From Pseudidiomarina marina (GTDB lineage: Bacteria > Pseudomonadota > Gammaproteobacteria > Enterobacterales > Alteromonadaceae): 64,000 nucleotides of DNA. The position numbers were made by a program, and so were the translations under genes. Shown in pieces: positions 44,645 through 55,398 of this stretch; positions within the stretch are counted from its first letter, which is position 1, and every line of letters begins with the position of its first letter. The DNA is taken from assembly GCF_003987045.1 (NCBI RefSeq), contig NZ_PIPZ01000004.1:1-64000 (forward strand). The letters are read 5' to 3'. The notes under the pieces were generated by a model that was given only the letters and a program-made list of their open reading frames with translations, was not told where the DNA came from and made no database searches.

Positions 44645-46219
44645 TTATTCCCATTCAATCGTAGCCGGTGGTTTACCTGAAATATCGTAAACCACACGTG
44701 AAATACCATCGATTTCGTTGATAATACGGTTAGATACTTTCTCGAGCAATTCATATGGCAAATGAGCCCAACGCGCTGTCATAAAATCGATGGTTTCTAC
44801 GGCTCGTAGCGCAATCACCCAATCGTACTTACGCGCATCGCCCATCACGCCAACCGAACGCACCGGTAAGAACACCGCAAAGGCCTGACTGACATCATGA
44901 TAAATACCGGCGTTGCGTAGTTCACTGATAAAGATGTGATCAGCGCGACGTAATAAATCACAGTATTCTTTCTTCACTTCGGCCAGAACGCGCACACCAA
45001 GGCCTGGGCCTGGGAATGGATGGCGATATAACATGTCGTAGGGTAAGCCAAGCTCAAGACCAATTTTACGCACTTCATCTTTGAACAGTTCGCGTAATGG
45101 CTCAACGAGGCTGAGTTTCATGTCTTCTGGCAAGCCACCCACGTTATGGTGCGACTTAATGACATGTGCTTTACCGGTTTTCGAGCCTGCCGACTCAATA
45201 ACATCTGGATAGATGGTGCCTTGCGCCAAAAATGATACGTCTTTGATGCGGCTCGCTTGCTCGTCGAAAATTTCGATAAATACGCGACCAATGATTTTAC
45301 GTTTTGCTTCTGGATCTTTTTCGCCAGCAAGAGCATCAAGAAAACGATTTTCTGCGTCAACATGAACAATGTTCAAACCATAATGGTCGCCGAACATTTC
45401 CATCACTTGCTCAGCTTCTTGCCAACGCAACAAGCCATTATCGACAAATACGCAGGTAAGCTGATCGCCAATGGCACGATGCAATAACATCGCAGTCACT
45501 GAGCTATCAACGCCGCCAGAAAGTCCAAGAACAACTTTCTGATTGCCAACTTGCTCGCGAATGCGGGCTACTGCGTCATCGATAATGTGTGCCGGCGTCC
45601 AATTCGTTTCGCACTCACAAATCTCCACCACAAAGTGTTCAAGCATACGCATGCCTTGGCGCGTATGAGTTACTTCTGGGTGAAATTGCACACCATAGAA
45701 ATCACGTTTGTCGTCAGCCATAGCGGCGATAGGGCATGTCGGCGTTTGCGCGACAATATCAAAGCCTTCTGGTGCTTCAATTACTTTGTCGCCGTGGCTC
45801 ATCCACACATCTAGCAACGGATTACCATTTTCGTGCACACTGTCTTCAATGTGATGGAATAACGGACATGGCGCAATGCGCTCAACTTGGGCATAACCGA
45901 ATTCACGTTCGAGTGAACCTTGAACTTTACCACCAAGTTGCTCGGCCATGGTTTGCATACCGTAGCAAATACCGAATACTGGTACGCCAGCTTCAAACAC
46001 ATATTCAGGCGCACGCGGTGAGTTTGCTTCAGTAACTGACTCAGGACCACCTGACAAAATAATGCCGTTTGGTTTAAAGTTTTTGATATCTTCCGCGCTG
46101 ACGTCCCACGCCCATAATTCACAGTAGACACCTAGTTCACGAATTCGGCGAGCAATTAACTGCGTGTACTGCGAGCCGAAATCTAAAATCAATATACGAT
46201 GTGCATGAATATCTTGCAT
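44645..46219 (-). CDS. guaA: GMP synthase (glutamine-hydrolysing)
   Basis: 524 residues, one short of E. coli. N-terminal class I glutaminase (nucleophile in GICYGMQ), ATP pyrophosphatase P-loop [11 protein letters not shown] and the C-terminal dimerisation domain ending PPATIEWE. Converts XMP to GMP. Downstream of guaB by 6 bp; one operon. Confidence 0.98.
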   Translation of the reverse strand: MQDIHAHRILILDFGSQYTQLIARRIRELGVYCELWAWDVSAEDIKNFKPNGIILSGGPESVTEANSPRAPEYVFEAGVPVFGICYGMQTMAEQLGGKVQGSLEREFGYAQVERIAPCPLFHHIEDSVHENGNPLLDVWMSHGDKVIEAPEGFDIVAQTPTCPIAAMADDKRDFYGVQFHPEVTHTRQGMRMLEHFVVEICECETNWTPAHIIDDAVARIREQVGNQKVVLGLSGGVDSSVTAMLLHRAIGDQLTCVFVDNGLLRWQEAEQVMEMFGDHYGLNIVHVDAENRFLDALAGEKDPEAKRKIIGRVFIEIFDEQASRIKDVSFLAQGTIYPDVIESAGSKTGKAHVIKSHHNVGGLPEDMKLSLVEPLRELFKDEVRKIGLELGLPYDMLYRHPFPGPGLGVRVLAEVKKEYCDLLRRADHIFISELRNAGIYHDVSQAFAVFLPVRSVGVMGDARKYDWVIALRAVETIDFMTARWAHLPYELLEKVSNRIINEIDGISRVVYDISGKPPATIEWE

Positions 46220-46225
46220 GTTGGC

Positions 46226-47695
46226 TTAACCCATCCGATAGTTTGGTGCTTCTTTGGTGATTTGCACGTCGTGTACATGAGACTCACCCATGCCTGCAGC
46301 TGTTACTTTTACAAACTGCGGCTTGGTGCGCATTTCTTTCATATTGGCACAGCCGGTTAAGCCCATTGCTGAACGTAAGCCACCCATTTGCTGGTGAATA
46401 ATGGTGGCAATTGGCCCTTTATAAGCAACACGGCCTTCAATACCTTCAGGAACAAGCTTTTCAGCTTCGTTGGTCGCTTGGAAGTAACGATCTGACGAAC
46501 CATGACGTTGGTTCATTGCACCGATACTGCCCATACCGCGATATGACTTGTAGTAACGGCCTTGATAAAGCTCAACTTCACCTGGCGACTCTTCGGTACC
46601 GGCTAACATGCTGCCAACCATCACACAGTCAGCGCCAGCAGCGATAGCTTTCGCGATATCACCTGAGAAACGGATACCGCCGTCAGCAATCACTGGAATG
46701 TTGGTGCCTTTAAGTGCGTCAACCGCGTCAGAAATTGCCGTAATTTGTGGTACGCCACAACCAGTCACAATACGTGTAGTACAAATTGAACCAGGGCCAA
46801 TTCCCACTTTCACTGCGTCTACGCCGGCATCGGCCAGAGCTTTCGCGCCAGCGCCAGTCGCCACGTTACCTGCAATGATCTGTAAGTCAGGATAGGTTTT
46901 ACGTGCCCAAGCCACACGGTCGATAACGCCTTGCGAATGACCATGCGAGGTATCAATCAGCAGCACATCAACACCGGCTTCAACCAACGCTTCAACCCGC
47001 TCTTCTGTACCCGGACCAACGCCAACCGCTGCGCCAACGCGTAAACGACCTAGTTCGTCCTTACAGGCGTTTGGTTTATTTTCAGCTTTGGTAAAGTCTT
47101 TTAGAGTAATCATGCCGCGCAAATGAAACGCATCGTCAACCACCAGTATTTTTTCAATACGGTGCTGATGCATGAGGTTCAAAATTTCTTCGCTTTGCGC
47201 ATTTTCTTTGACGGTTACAAGCTTGTCTTTTTGCGTCATAATCGAGCTTACTAGTCGATTGTCATCGCGCTCAGCACGGGTATCGCGGCCGGTAATGATA
47301 CCGACCAGTTCGCCAGACTTCTCAACCACTGGAAAACCGTGGAAGCCGTGTTCCACTGCTAATGCACGAATTTCGCCAAGCGAGGTGTCTGGGCTAACCG
47401 TAATTGGATCAGAAACCATGCCACTTTCGTATTTTTTCACTTTACGAACGTGTGCGGCTTGCTCAGCAATGGTCATATTCTTATGAATGAAACCGAGACC
47501 ACCTTCTTGCGCTAACGCGATTGCAAGCGCAGCTTCGGTGACGGTATCCATTGCGGCGGAAACCATTGGAATATTGAGTTCAATTGAGCGTGTTAATCGC
47601 GTTCGCAGGTCCGCTGTATGGGGCAACACGGTTGAATGTCCAGGGACGAGCAAAACGTCGTCAAAGGTAAGGGCTTCTTGAGCAATTCGTAGCAT
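46226..47695 (-). CDS. guaB: Inosine-5'-monophosphate dehydrogenase
   Basis: 489 residues. Oxidises IMP to XMP, the committed step of GMP synthesis. TIM barrel with active-site Cys in [11 protein letters not shown], two CBS domains (about 92-205) and the flap [12 protein letters not shown]. First gene of guaBA, divergent from xseA as in E. coli. Confidence 0.98.
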   Translation of the reverse strand: MLRIAQEALTFDDVLLVPGHSTVLPHTADLRTRLTRSIELNIPMVSAAMDTVTEAALAIALAQEGGLGFIHKNMTIAEQAAHVRKVKKYESGMVSDPITVSPDTSLGEIRALAVEHGFHGFPVVEKSGELVGIITGRDTRAERDDNRLVSSIMTQKDKLVTVKENAQSEEILNLMHQHRIEKILVVDDAFHLRGMITLKDFTKAENKPNACKDELGRLRVGAAVGVGPGTEERVEALVEAGVDVLLIDTSHGHSQGVIDRVAWARKTYPDLQIIAGNVATGAGAKALADAGVDAVKVGIGPGSICTTRIVTGCGVPQITAISDAVDALKGTNIPVIADGGIRFSGDIAKAIAAGADCVMVGSMLAGTEESPGEVELYQGRYYKSYRGMGSIGAMNQRHGSSDRYFQATNEAEKLVPEGIEGRVAYKGPIATIIHQQMGGLRSAMGLTGCANMKEMRTKPQFVKVTAAGMGESHVHDVQITKEAPNYRMG

Positions 47696-47793
47696 GGCAA
47701 CATCTCACTGGCTGACTTAATGTTGCGGGCAGATTTTACTCGCAAACGGCTTTTCAGTAAACTGATTTTTTCAATTCTTACCGAGGTTTTATC

Positions 47794-49119
47794 ATGCAAC
47801 AACCGCACATTTTTACCGTCTTTGGTCTCAATACCGAGGTAAGACAGGTGCTTGAGCAAGGCTTCGGTTCTATTTGGCTGGTTGGCGAAATTTCAAACTT
47901 TGCAGCGCCAGGCTCCGGCCATTGGTATTTTACCCTAAAAGACGAGCGTGCGCAGATTAAAGCGGCGATGTTCAGAAATGCCAACCAGCGCGTCAAAATA
48001 CGGCCTCAACATGGCATGCAGGTGTTGGTTCGCGCCAAACTTACCGTCTATGAACCTCGCGGTGACTATCAATTAATTATTGAACACATGGAAGATGCCG
48101 GTGCTGGTTTGTTGCAACAAAAATACGAGCAACTGAAGGCGAAACTGCAATCTGAAGGACTTTTCGCACCGGAACATAAACAACCGCTACCGGAAACCAT
48201 TAAGAAAGTCGGCGTTATCACGTCGCCGACCGGTGCTGCAGTACGCGATATTCTCGCTGTATTGAAGCGTCGCGACCCAAGTATTGAAGTCATTATTTAT
48301 CCAAGCTCGGTGCAAGGACAAGCTGCGACCGGCGAACTATTGAACATGTTACAACGTGCTGTCATGCGCAATGAAGTGGATGTATTGATTATGGCTCGCG
48401 GGGGCGGCTCATTAGAAGACTTATGGTGCTTTAACGATGAGCAACTGGCTTATGCATTGCATAGTTGCCCGTTGCCGACAATTTCTGCGGTTGGTCATGA
48501 AGTTGATTTCACCATTTGTGACTTTGTTGCGGATGTTCGCGCCCCAACGCCTTCTGCTGCCGCAGAATTAGTTAGCCGTGATCAGCGCGAAACGCTCGCA
48601 CGTATTCAACATTTGAGTCATCGCGTTGAACAAGCTTGGACGCGTCACTATCGTCAGCAGCACCAATACCATGCGCATTTGTCTCAGCGTTTGCAGCAGC
48701 AACACCCGCAACGGCAGTTACAACAAAATGGCCAGCGCCTCGATGAATTGGCAATGCGCACACAAAATGCCATGCAGCGCTCTCTGCAACAGGCAAAAAG
48801 TAACCAAATTCAATTACATTCGCGCCTAAGTAACGTTCATCCAGAGCGCCGCATTACGCCATTGAAACAACAGCAGCAACAATTGCAACAGCGCCTAAGC
48901 CTTGCCATGCAGCAATTATTGAAGCAACAACAACAGCGTTTCCAGTCACTCACGCAAGGTTTGCACATGGTTAGCCCGCTGCAAACCATTGAGCGTGGCT
49001 ATGCTGTGGTGCGCAAAGGTGATGGAAGTTTAGTACGCAGCCCCAAGCAATTGACTCAGGGCGAAGCGTTTCAAGTGAAGGTTGCCGAAGGTGAGTTTAC
49101 GGCAACAAAAACTGAATAA
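47794..49119 (+). CDS. xseA: Exodeoxyribonuclease VII large subunit
   Basis: 441 residues. N-terminal OB fold ([23 protein letters not shown]), catalytic core with [13 protein letters not shown] and [16 protein letters not shown], and a glutamine-rich coiled coil near 270-390. Degrades single-stranded DNA with XseB. The last 23 bases overlap the convergent AEC transporter gene. Confidence 0.97.
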   Translation: MQQPHIFTVFGLNTEVRQVLEQGFGSIWLVGEISNFAAPGSGHWYFTLKDERAQIKAAMFRNANQRVKIRPQHGMQVLVRAKLTVYEPRGDYQLIIEHMEDAGAGLLQQKYEQLKAKLQSEGLFAPEHKQPLPETIKKVGVITSPTGAAVRDILAVLKRRDPSIEVIIYPSSVQGQAATGELLNMLQRAVMRNEVDVLIMARGGGSLEDLWCFNDEQLAYALHSCPLPTISAVGHEVDFTICDFVADVRAPTPSAAAELVSRDQRETLARIQHLSHRVEQAWTRHYRQQHQYHAHLSQRLQQQHPQRQLQQNGQRLDELAMRTQNAMQRSLQQAKSNQIQLHSRLSNVHPERRITPLKQQQQQLQQRLSLAMQQLLKQQQQRFQSLTQGLHMVSPLQTIERGYAVVRKGDGSLVRSPKQLTQGEAFQVKVAEGEFTATKTE

Positions 49120-50023
49120 AGGCGTACCACAACGGTAACGTGATAAAACATAGCAGCACGCCGTAACCGACAATAGCTGCCGACAAGGTCGGCGCTAACC
49201 CGGCCATAATTGCCAATGCGCCAGCAGAGATCATGGCTGGCATCGCCGCTTCCATAATCGTGACTTGCACCGCTAATTGCTCAAGCCCAAAACCATAAAG
49301 CACGGCGAGGGCAATCACTGGCGTTGCGATGAGCTTTAAGCCAAGTGCCCAATAGAGCGGCCCACGATCTTCCTGCGGCAATCTGAATTTCAACTGAAAA
49401 CCAACCGCCACCATGATCACCGGCACTAAGGTAATTGCCAGCGAATCAATAAACTGACGCATCACCTCAGGGTATTCAATACCGCGCATCAGGAGTGCAA
49501 TGACTAACGCCACAAATGGTGGAAATTTCGCTATACGAAGGGCTATTGCGCCAGCACTCGGCCGTTTGGCTTCAGTGCCGGGCTCATGACTATATATGGC
49601 GGCAATAATCGTCGCGTAAATCGACAGAATAAAGAACGAACCAAGCTGGTCATACAATAGCGCGTAGGGAATGCCTTCGGGACCAAAAAACGCTTCGACC
49701 ATCGGAAATCCGACAAACGATGTGTTGCCGAGTGGCACAACGATCAGCATGGCGCCTGTGGTCATTCGCGACCAGTTAAGCCACTTACTCAAGCCCAGCA
49801 ATACAGGAACCGTTACTGCCAGCAGCAACCATGGCATCAAGGCCGGATATAAGAGTTCTTTGCCGAAAGTAAGGCTAGGTATTTTTTGCAGGACAACCGC
49901 TGGTAATGCAACATAAATCACATAAGCGTTAAGAATTTGTCCGGTATTTTGCGGGAATTGCCGGCTACGTTGTAGTAATAAGCCAATAACAACGTAACCG
50001 GCAATAAAGATGAAGTTGGCCAT
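49097..50023 (-). CDS. AEC-family transporter (auxin efflux carrier/malonate type)
   Basis: 308 residues with about ten hydrophobic segments and the Mem_trans fold. Family members move organic anions or amino-acid-like compounds across the inner membrane; the substrate cannot be told. Its stop lies inside the 3' end of xseA. Confidence 0.85.
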   Translation of the reverse strand: MANFIFIAGYVVIGLLLQRSRQFPQNTGQILNAYVIYVALPAVVLQKIPSLTFGKELLYPALMPWLLLAVTVPVLLGLSKWLNWSRMTTGAMLIVVPLGNTSFVGFPMVEAFFGPEGIPYALLYDQLGSFFILSIYATIIAAIYSHEPGTEAKRPSAGAIALRIAKFPPFVALVIALLMRGIEYPEVMRQFIDSLAITLVPVIMVAVGFQLKFRLPQEDRGPLYWALGLKLIATPVIALAVLYGFGLEQLAVQVTIMEAAMPAMISAGALAIMAGLAPTLSAAIVGYGVLLCFITLPLWYAFIQFLLP

Positions 50024-50086
50024 CGTAATTATGCGATCCAGATTGCATTAAAAAGATGGTCTAATTGTAACCTGCTTAAGGCAAGG

Positions 50087-51031
50087 TTAAAACTTGTGTT
50101 CGATACCTAGCGCCAAATAGCTTTGGTTCACATCGATAGAGTCTAAATCACGACCGGTGTACCACGTGTAAACTTTCGTGTTTTTACCCAGCTTGTAATC
50201 AACACCAGCTGCCAACGAGGTTTGCTCGCCGTCTACGCTGAAGTCCATACGCTGGAATTGCGCTTTGAACGTGAAGTTTTGATATGGGTATTTAACGCTT
50301 GCAACGTAACCATCCGCTTCGGCTGTGCCATCAACTTGTTCTTGTTGTTGCCACATTAAACCGACAACGGCCGATGCTAATTTGGTGTAACCAACAACAC
50401 GCTCAATGTCATAGCCATCAACTTTACGGTCAACCGCACCGCCTAAATAGAATGACGTGTCATCAAGGCCTTCGTCACCGTAGCTGATTGCAGTCGAGAT
50501 ACCGTCGTCAACCAGTGGATCGTCGCTCGCGGTGTAGCTTACTTGAAAACGCACTTGATTAAATGCTGGCGAATAATAGCTCACAGTATTGCTAAGACGA
50601 TTTTCGCCTTCAAACAAGGCTTTGATGTCGGCCTCATAATCGTTGAAAAGATCGATATCACCTTGGGTTGTTTTTAACACTGTATCGCGGCGACCAATAG
50701 TGATTTCACCAAAGTTGCCTTTCAAACCAATGTATTGGTTACGTGATTTCAGGTTGTCTGAACCACCGATATCAGCAACATCAACTTCCCACTCAAGCTT
50801 ATAGATAACTTCTAAGTCATCATTCAGTTGAGCGCCGCCTTGAATACCGAAGCGCGATGCATTTGAGACAACGTCAGTTTGCGAGCCGTTGCCATCATCA
50901 AGGTCATTGCTTTGCAACGATACGTTAATTTTACCGTAGATATCCCACGTTAACGGTTGCTCTTCAGCAACAACTGCAGATGAGCCCAATGCGAGAATTG
51001 CTGGAACAGTTACCAATAAAGTTTTTTTCAT
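50087..51031 (-). CDS. Outer-membrane porin (Gram-negative porin family)
   Basis: 314 residues from ATG 51031, where the signal peptide MKKTLLVTVPAILALGSSAVVAEE starts in frame after AGGCGG; the frame continues back to 51079 but the extra part is not signal-like. A 16-strand type barrel with the typical start WDIYGKINVSLQ and C-terminal GIEHKF. A good Pho box upstream suggests induction in low phosphate, so it may favour anions, but selectivity is not visible in the sequence. Confidence 0.9.
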   Translation of the reverse strand: MKKTLLVTVPAILALGSSAVVAEEQPLTWDIYGKINVSLQSNDLDDGNGSQTDVVSNASRFGIQGGAQLNDDLEVIYKLEWEVDVADIGGSDNLKSRNQYIGLKGNFGEITIGRRDTVLKTTQGDIDLFNDYEADIKALFEGENRLSNTVSYYSPAFNQVRFQVSYTASDDPLVDDGISTAISYGDEGLDDTSFYLGGAVDRKVDGYDIERVVGYTKLASAVVGLMWQQQEQVDGTAEADGYVASVKYPYQNFTFKAQFQRMDFSVDGEQTSLAAGVDYKLGKNTKVYTWYTGRDLDSIDVNQSYLALGIEHKF

Positions 51032-51086
51032 GACATAGCCGCCTAAATATAGGTGAACACTCTGTGGACTATAGACCACCCCCCCG

Positions 51087-51120
51087 ATTTAGGCGCTATG
51101 TTATGTCAGAAATATGACAG
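51087..51120 (-). promoter_or_regulatory. Pho box and -10 of the porin gene
   Basis: CTGTCATATTTCTGACAT on the minus strand (51103-51120) matches the PhoB site almost fully. CTAAAT (51087-51092) follows after 10 bases. Confidence 0.75.
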
Positions 51121-51172
51121 TTTCATGACTATGTTTCAGTTTTCTGTCTTTTTTATGGCATTCGGATGACGT

Positions 51173-52432
51173 TTATATGTCAGCACGTAATTTCTGTAAG
51201 CGATTTTGCTGCTCTTGCTCTGCCTGAGCGTAGCGTTCCCATTGACTAGCCGACTTACGTGCATCATCAAATTTCTTCGCTACCGCAAATGCTTGCAGCG
51301 CTGCATTAAAGTTCTCGAGATTCAATTCTGCCATTCCAATGACGAGATGCATGGTACCTGGCTGTTTCAGGCCACCTTTTTCCAGTGCGGCTTGAGCGGC
51401 TGCAATTGCATCTTTATTGCGTTCAGCATTTAACAATAATGTTGCGCGTTGCGCATCGAGTTCACCATCATCGCTTAGAGCGGCTGCAGCTAACAGTGCT
51501 GCGCTAGCTTTGTCGGTTTCGCGTGCTGCTACCCATGCTTGGGCTAATAGTTTCAAATTACGCAAGTTACGCTCAACGGCGCCCTGCTCTAGCGCTTGCT
51601 CAAGAACCTGACCAGCTTTGTACGGAACATCATTGAAGAAGTAGGTTTGTGCCAAGTTCAGCAAATCTTGCCCTTTGGTTAAGAAGCCCTGCTGGAATGC
51701 GGTTTCTAACATTGCCAGTTGCTTGTTCTCTTGACCTAATTGACCATAGACGCCCGCTAATTGAACCCAATACTCCGGCTTATTGTAGTAACTCACCATG
51801 TCTTCTAACACGGCTGCAACACGCTTGGTGTCGCCCAGCTCGAAATAGATGGCTCGCTGCAGTACCAGCCAATTTTCTTCTGGAACTTGTTGCTTTGACT
51901 CAACGCTATCAATGGCTTTCGTAATTGGTGCTAATGCGGCCTTATAATCACCTTGTTGATAAAGCGCTTGGGCTTTTAAAACCCAAGCTTTTTGATGTTG
52001 TTCTGGTGCGGTTACACGCTCCCATTTCTGCAAATAATCAATTGTTTTCTCAAACTCACCTTGGCCCAGAGCTAACTGCGCTAAACTGAATAACGTATTT
52101 TGCTCGAGTGCTTCTGGAATGGCGTCTTCTTCAACCACTTTGGCAAAATAATCAATGGCTTTCGCAATGTTATCTTGGCCGTAATACATGTACCCGTAGA
52201 AGTTCCAAAGCATGGCGCGCTCATAGCTATTCATGCTGCTGAGCTTGCTTTCAACATTACGCAGTACGTCAAGCCCCGCGCTTACATCGCCCTCGTCAGC
52301 GAGCTGCTGTGCGCGCGCTAATTGGCTATAAACTTGCTCACGCAACGCTGGGGTTTTCTTGCGCTCTTGCGCAACCGCAGACGAGTGAACAAAAACCGTG
52401 ATAAGTGCAGCGACGATGATGAAATAACGCAT
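51173..52432 (-). CDS. Exported TPR-repeat protein of the TonB operon
   Basis: 419 residues. Signal peptide to about residue 21 (SSAVAQ), then tetratricopeptide-like helical pairs over almost the whole length (for example NFYGYMYYGQDNIAKAIDYF and AWVLKAQALYQQGDYKAAL). TPR proteins close many TtpC-type TonB operons and are thought to assist the complex in the periplasm. It is last in the operon, 11 bp after tonB. Confidence 0.88.
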   Translation of the reverse strand: MRYFIIVAALITVFVHSSAVAQERKKTPALREQVYSQLARAQQLADEGDVSAGLDVLRNVESKLSSMNSYERAMLWNFYGYMYYGQDNIAKAIDYFAKVVEEDAIPEALEQNTLFSLAQLALGQGEFEKTIDYLQKWERVTAPEQHQKAWVLKAQALYQQGDYKAALAPITKAIDSVESKQQVPEENWLVLQRAIYFELGDTKRVAAVLEDMVSYYNKPEYWVQLAGVYGQLGQENKQLAMLETAFQQGFLTKGQDLLNLAQTYFFNDVPYKAGQVLEQALEQGAVERNLRNLKLLAQAWVAARETDKASAALLAAAALSDDGELDAQRATLLLNAERNKDAIAAAQAALEKGGLKQPGTMHLVIGMAELNLENFNAALQAFAVAKKFDDARKSASQWERYAQAEQEQQNRLQKLRADI

Positions 52433-52443
52433 AAGATTGTCTC

Positions 52444-53052
52444 CTAACCATCAATGGCGAATGTTAGACGGTTTTGAACCCCTTCAACTTCAACAGGTTC
52501 ACCGTTCACAACGCGCGGTTTGTACTTAAACTTAAGCACCGCATCCATGGCTGCTTGGTCAAAAATATTCTCTGGCTGTGCTTCAATCACATAAGGATCA
52601 CGCACGGTGCCTTGTTTGGTCACCGTAAAGCCCACCACAACATAGCCTTCAATGCCACGTTGCAAAGCGCGACGCGGGTACACCGCTTGCACTTTGACAA
52701 TCGGCAGATATTCACCGTCGCTCGTGTCTAAACCAACACCGCCAGACAAACTGGTATCTGCTTGGATTTCTGCCGAGAAATCGAAACCAGCAGCATCTGC
52801 ATCCACTGATTCACTTTGCATTTGTGGCTGCGGCATATCCGGTGGTGGCTGTTCAGGCTCTGGTGGACGCTGCGGCTTACGCTCTTTTTGCTGCACAACT
52901 TCTTCCGGCTTCACACGAACAAAGTCCAGAACGCTCCCTTTCGGTGGTTCTGACATTGCCCCTTCACCACCTACAATCAGCGATTGCATGAGGTAAAACA
53001 GCCCGGCTGTAATAGCAAAAGCGGCGACGAGTGCGAGCAGTACACGTTTCAT
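52444..53052 (-). CDS. tonB2: TonB-family energy transducer
   Basis: 202 residues. One N-terminal membrane helix (LLALVAAFAITAGLFYLM), a short proline-rich stretch (RPPEPEQPPPDMPQP, about 63-77) and a C-terminal TonB domain with YPRRALQRGIEGYVVVGF. It carries energy from ExbB/ExbD to outer-membrane receptors. It is short, like Vibrio TonB2, which works together with TtpC. Two bases after exbD. Confidence 0.92.
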   Translation of the reverse strand: MKRVLLALVAAFAITAGLFYLMQSLIVGGEGAMSEPPKGSVLDFVRVKPEEVVQQKERKPQRPPEPEQPPPDMPQPQMQSESVDADAAGFDFSAEIQADTSLSGGVGLDTSDGEYLPIVKVQAVYPRRALQRGIEGYVVVGFTVTKQGTVRDPYVIEAQPENIFDQAAMDAVLKFKYKPRVVNGEPVEVEGVQNRLTFAIDG

Positions 53053-53054
53053 AA

Positions 53055-53462
53055 CTAGTCTTCTTGCGTTGCAATCGAGACATCAAAGACACCAGCTGCA
53101 CGAGCGGCATCCATCACTTTAATTAAGGTTTCCGTGGTCGCTTTTTTATCCGCTTGAATCACCACCGAACCTTGCGGGTTTTCCGCATACAAACGTTCAA
53201 TGTTTGCTTGCACCGCACGGGCATCAACCTGACGTTTGTTAATCCAGATTTCACCGGTATCACTGATAGCAACCAAAATATTGGCGCGATCTTTTTGCAC
53301 CGCAGTTGCCGCTTCTGGACGGTTCACATCAATGCCCGACTCTTTCACAAATGAGGCGGTAACGATAAAAAAGATCAGCATGATGAAGACAACGTCAAGC
53401 ATTGGCGTCATGTCAATCTGTGCTTCTTCTTCATCAACTAAATTTGCAAAATGTTGTTTCAT
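53055..53462 (-). CDS. exbD2: ExbD-family proton channel subunit
   Basis: 135 residues. A single N-terminal membrane helix containing the conserved Asp (IDMTPMLDVVFIMLIFF) and a periplasmic domain. Works with ExbB to use the proton gradient for TonB. Spaced 2 bp from tonB and 12 bp from exbB. Confidence 0.93.
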   Translation of the reverse strand: MKQHFANLVDEEEAQIDMTPMLDVVFIMLIFFIVTASFVKESGIDVNRPEAATAVQKDRANILVAISDTGEIWINKRQVDARAVQANIERLYAENPQGSVVIQADKKATTETLIKVMDAARAAGVFDVSIATQED

Positions 53463-53474
53463 TGCGCCTTACCT

Positions 53475-54026
53475 CTATTTGCTAGCAAGCGATTGTGCGC
53501 TTGAGTGATCGAGTAACAAACGATCTTCTAATTTGAGCCGTTCACGTTTTGCCGTGCGCTGTAGCCAGGTTGTTGCAAATACACCAGACAATGCGCCAAC
53601 CATGCCCGCCATGGTAGGAATAGTCGCTTTCGATACCCCTGCTGCCATTGAACGTGCATTGCCGGTACCAGCTACGGCCATCACGTCGAACACTTCAATC
53701 ATGCCGGTTACCGTTCCCATCAAACCAAGCAGCGGACATAACGCCACCATGGCTTGCAGGATGGGTAGGTTGCCGCCTAATGCAATCGACACCCGCGAGA
53801 TAATCGCACCACGAATTTGTTCAGCCTGCCATGACGAACGGTCAGCACGATTATTCCAGTTCGCCAAAGCTGCTTTTGTTGCTTGGCGATGACCGCGTAA
53901 GTAGTAGAAGATACGCTCTAAAATCATCAGCCACATGACGAAAATAAGTACCCCGATAACCAGCAGCACATTGCCGCCGGTTTCGATGAAATCTTGAATA
54001 GCATTGCTGAATTCGAGCAGAAACAT
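53475..54026 (-). CDS. exbB2: ExbB-family proton channel subunit (short)
   Basis: 183 residues with three membrane helices; the MotA/TolQ/ExbB core shows MVALCPLLGLMGTVTGMIEVFD and KATIPTMAGMVGAL. Corresponds to the ExbB2 protein of Vibrio-type TonB2 systems. Two bases after the large ExbB-like gene. Confidence 0.92.
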   Translation of the reverse strand: MFLLEFSNAIQDFIETGGNVLLVIGVLIFVMWLMILERIFYYLRGHRQATKAALANWNNRADRSSWQAEQIRGAIISRVSIALGGNLPILQAMVALCPLLGLMGTVTGMIEVFDVMAVAGTGNARSMAAGVSKATIPTMAGMVGALSGVFATTWLQRTAKRERLKLEDRLLLDHSSAQSLASK

Positions 54027-54028
54027 GA

Positions 54029-55396
54029 TTAGTGACTCCGCTCAGAGCGCTCCGCAATAATGCCTGAGGCTTGTTCTTGCAGCACATGCACAATGTTGCG
54101 GCTACGCGTGTTCAAGGTTGCGAACAGCAAGGTCATTGGAATGGCAACCACAAGGCCGAGTACAGTTGTTACCAAGGCTTGTGAAATACCACCCGCCATC
54201 AGTTTCGGGTCACCCGTACCAAACAAGGTGATGGCTTGGAAGGTATTGATCATACCGGTAACCGTACCTAACAGACCCATCAATGGTGCAACCACCGAGA
54301 TGATCTTAATGAACGTCAAGTTACGCTGAATTTTTGGCACTTCACGCAGAATGGCTTCGCTAAGTTTCAGCTCCAAAGTTTCGGTATCAACATCAGGATA
54401 CTTTCGTTGCACAGCCATCACACGACCCAATGGATTGTCTTCTCGGGCTTCAGTTTGCTTCATTTGACGCTTCACTTTGCCGCCCATCAGCGTCAGCGTG
54501 ATAAAGCGCTCAACAGCGATCAATAAACCAATCACACCAAGTGCAAGAATGATGTAACCAACCGTACCGCCTTGATCGATGCGCTCGCCTAAATCAGGCG
54601 CTTGCACCAAAAGGCCAAGAATTGAGCCGCCCGTTGGGTCCATTGCAAACTTGACAGGGTTTTCGTCTGCTTGCTCTAAGGCAGTCACTGTATCCAAGTA
54701 ACGACCAGATGGCTGACGAATTAATTCAGCGACGGTATCGGTACCTGGCACCAGTTCAAGATACTGACCATCGGCAACCATGTTGAAGGTACCAACGCGA
54801 GTTACTTGCTTGGTAACCTTCTCACCATTCGCGAGCGTCACTTCGGTATCAAACTGACTGACTTTGCCTGACTCCGCCATTTCTTGGAGTAGTGCCAACC
54901 AAACTGATTCAATTTCTTCAATGGAAGCCAACTTAGAGCTGCTACCCATTTTTTGAGCGAGGTCGCTGAGCTGTTCGCTGCGGCCAGGGAACTCCACCGA
55001 AACAAATGATGTTTGTAATTTGCTGCTCGTATCGCCAGCAACTTGTTGCAACACGCCAAAGAGTTCACGAAGCGAGCCCATGCGTTGCGTTAACGTATCG
55101 GTTAGGCCGGCAAGCTCAATCTCGTTTTTCTCAAAATTCGTTTCGAGCGTTTCGCTTAGTTTTTCTAAACGGTCGCGTTCAGCAATCGCTTCACGAAGAA
55201 TTCGCTCTTGCTCGTTCGCTTCGGCGCGGAATCGTGCTTCACGTTGTTTATTTTCTTCGGTTTGCTCAAATTGACCTTGCTGTAATTGTTTTAACAACTG
55301 GTCGAGGTTAATTGGGTCTTGCGGTGCGCTCAACGCCTGTTGAGAAATCAATAACGCTGTTGCCGCTAAGGTACTTGTTAGAATTTGCTTCAACAT
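54029..55396 (-). CDS. ttpC: TtpC-like large MotA/TolQ/ExbB protein
   Basis: 455 residues. Signal peptide (about 1-23), periplasmic coiled coil rich in Glu and Arg (about 35-115), then a periplasmic region and a C-terminal MotA/TolQ/ExbB domain (VAPLMGLLGTVTGMINTFQAI). In Vibrio this protein (TtpC) is required for TonB2 function and is thought to extend across the periplasm. Starts 2 bp after the DUF3450 gene. Confidence 0.9.
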   Translation of the reverse strand: MLKQILTSTLAATALLISQQALSAPQDPINLDQLLKQLQQGQFEQTEENKQREARFRAEANEQERILREAIAERDRLEKLSETLETNFEKNEIELAGLTDTLTQRMGSLRELFGVLQQVAGDTSSKLQTSFVSVEFPGRSEQLSDLAQKMGSSSKLASIEEIESVWLALLQEMAESGKVSQFDTEVTLANGEKVTKQVTRVGTFNMVADGQYLELVPGTDTVAELIRQPSGRYLDTVTALEQADENPVKFAMDPTGGSILGLLVQAPDLGERIDQGGTVGYIILALGVIGLLIAVERFITLTLMGGKVKRQMKQTEAREDNPLGRVMAVQRKYPDVDTETLELKLSEAILREVPKIQRNLTFIKIISVVAPLMGLLGTVTGMINTFQAITLFGTGDPKLMAGGISQALVTTVLGLVVAIPMTLLFATLNTRSRNIVHVLQEQASGIIAERSERSH

Positions 55397-55398
55397 GG

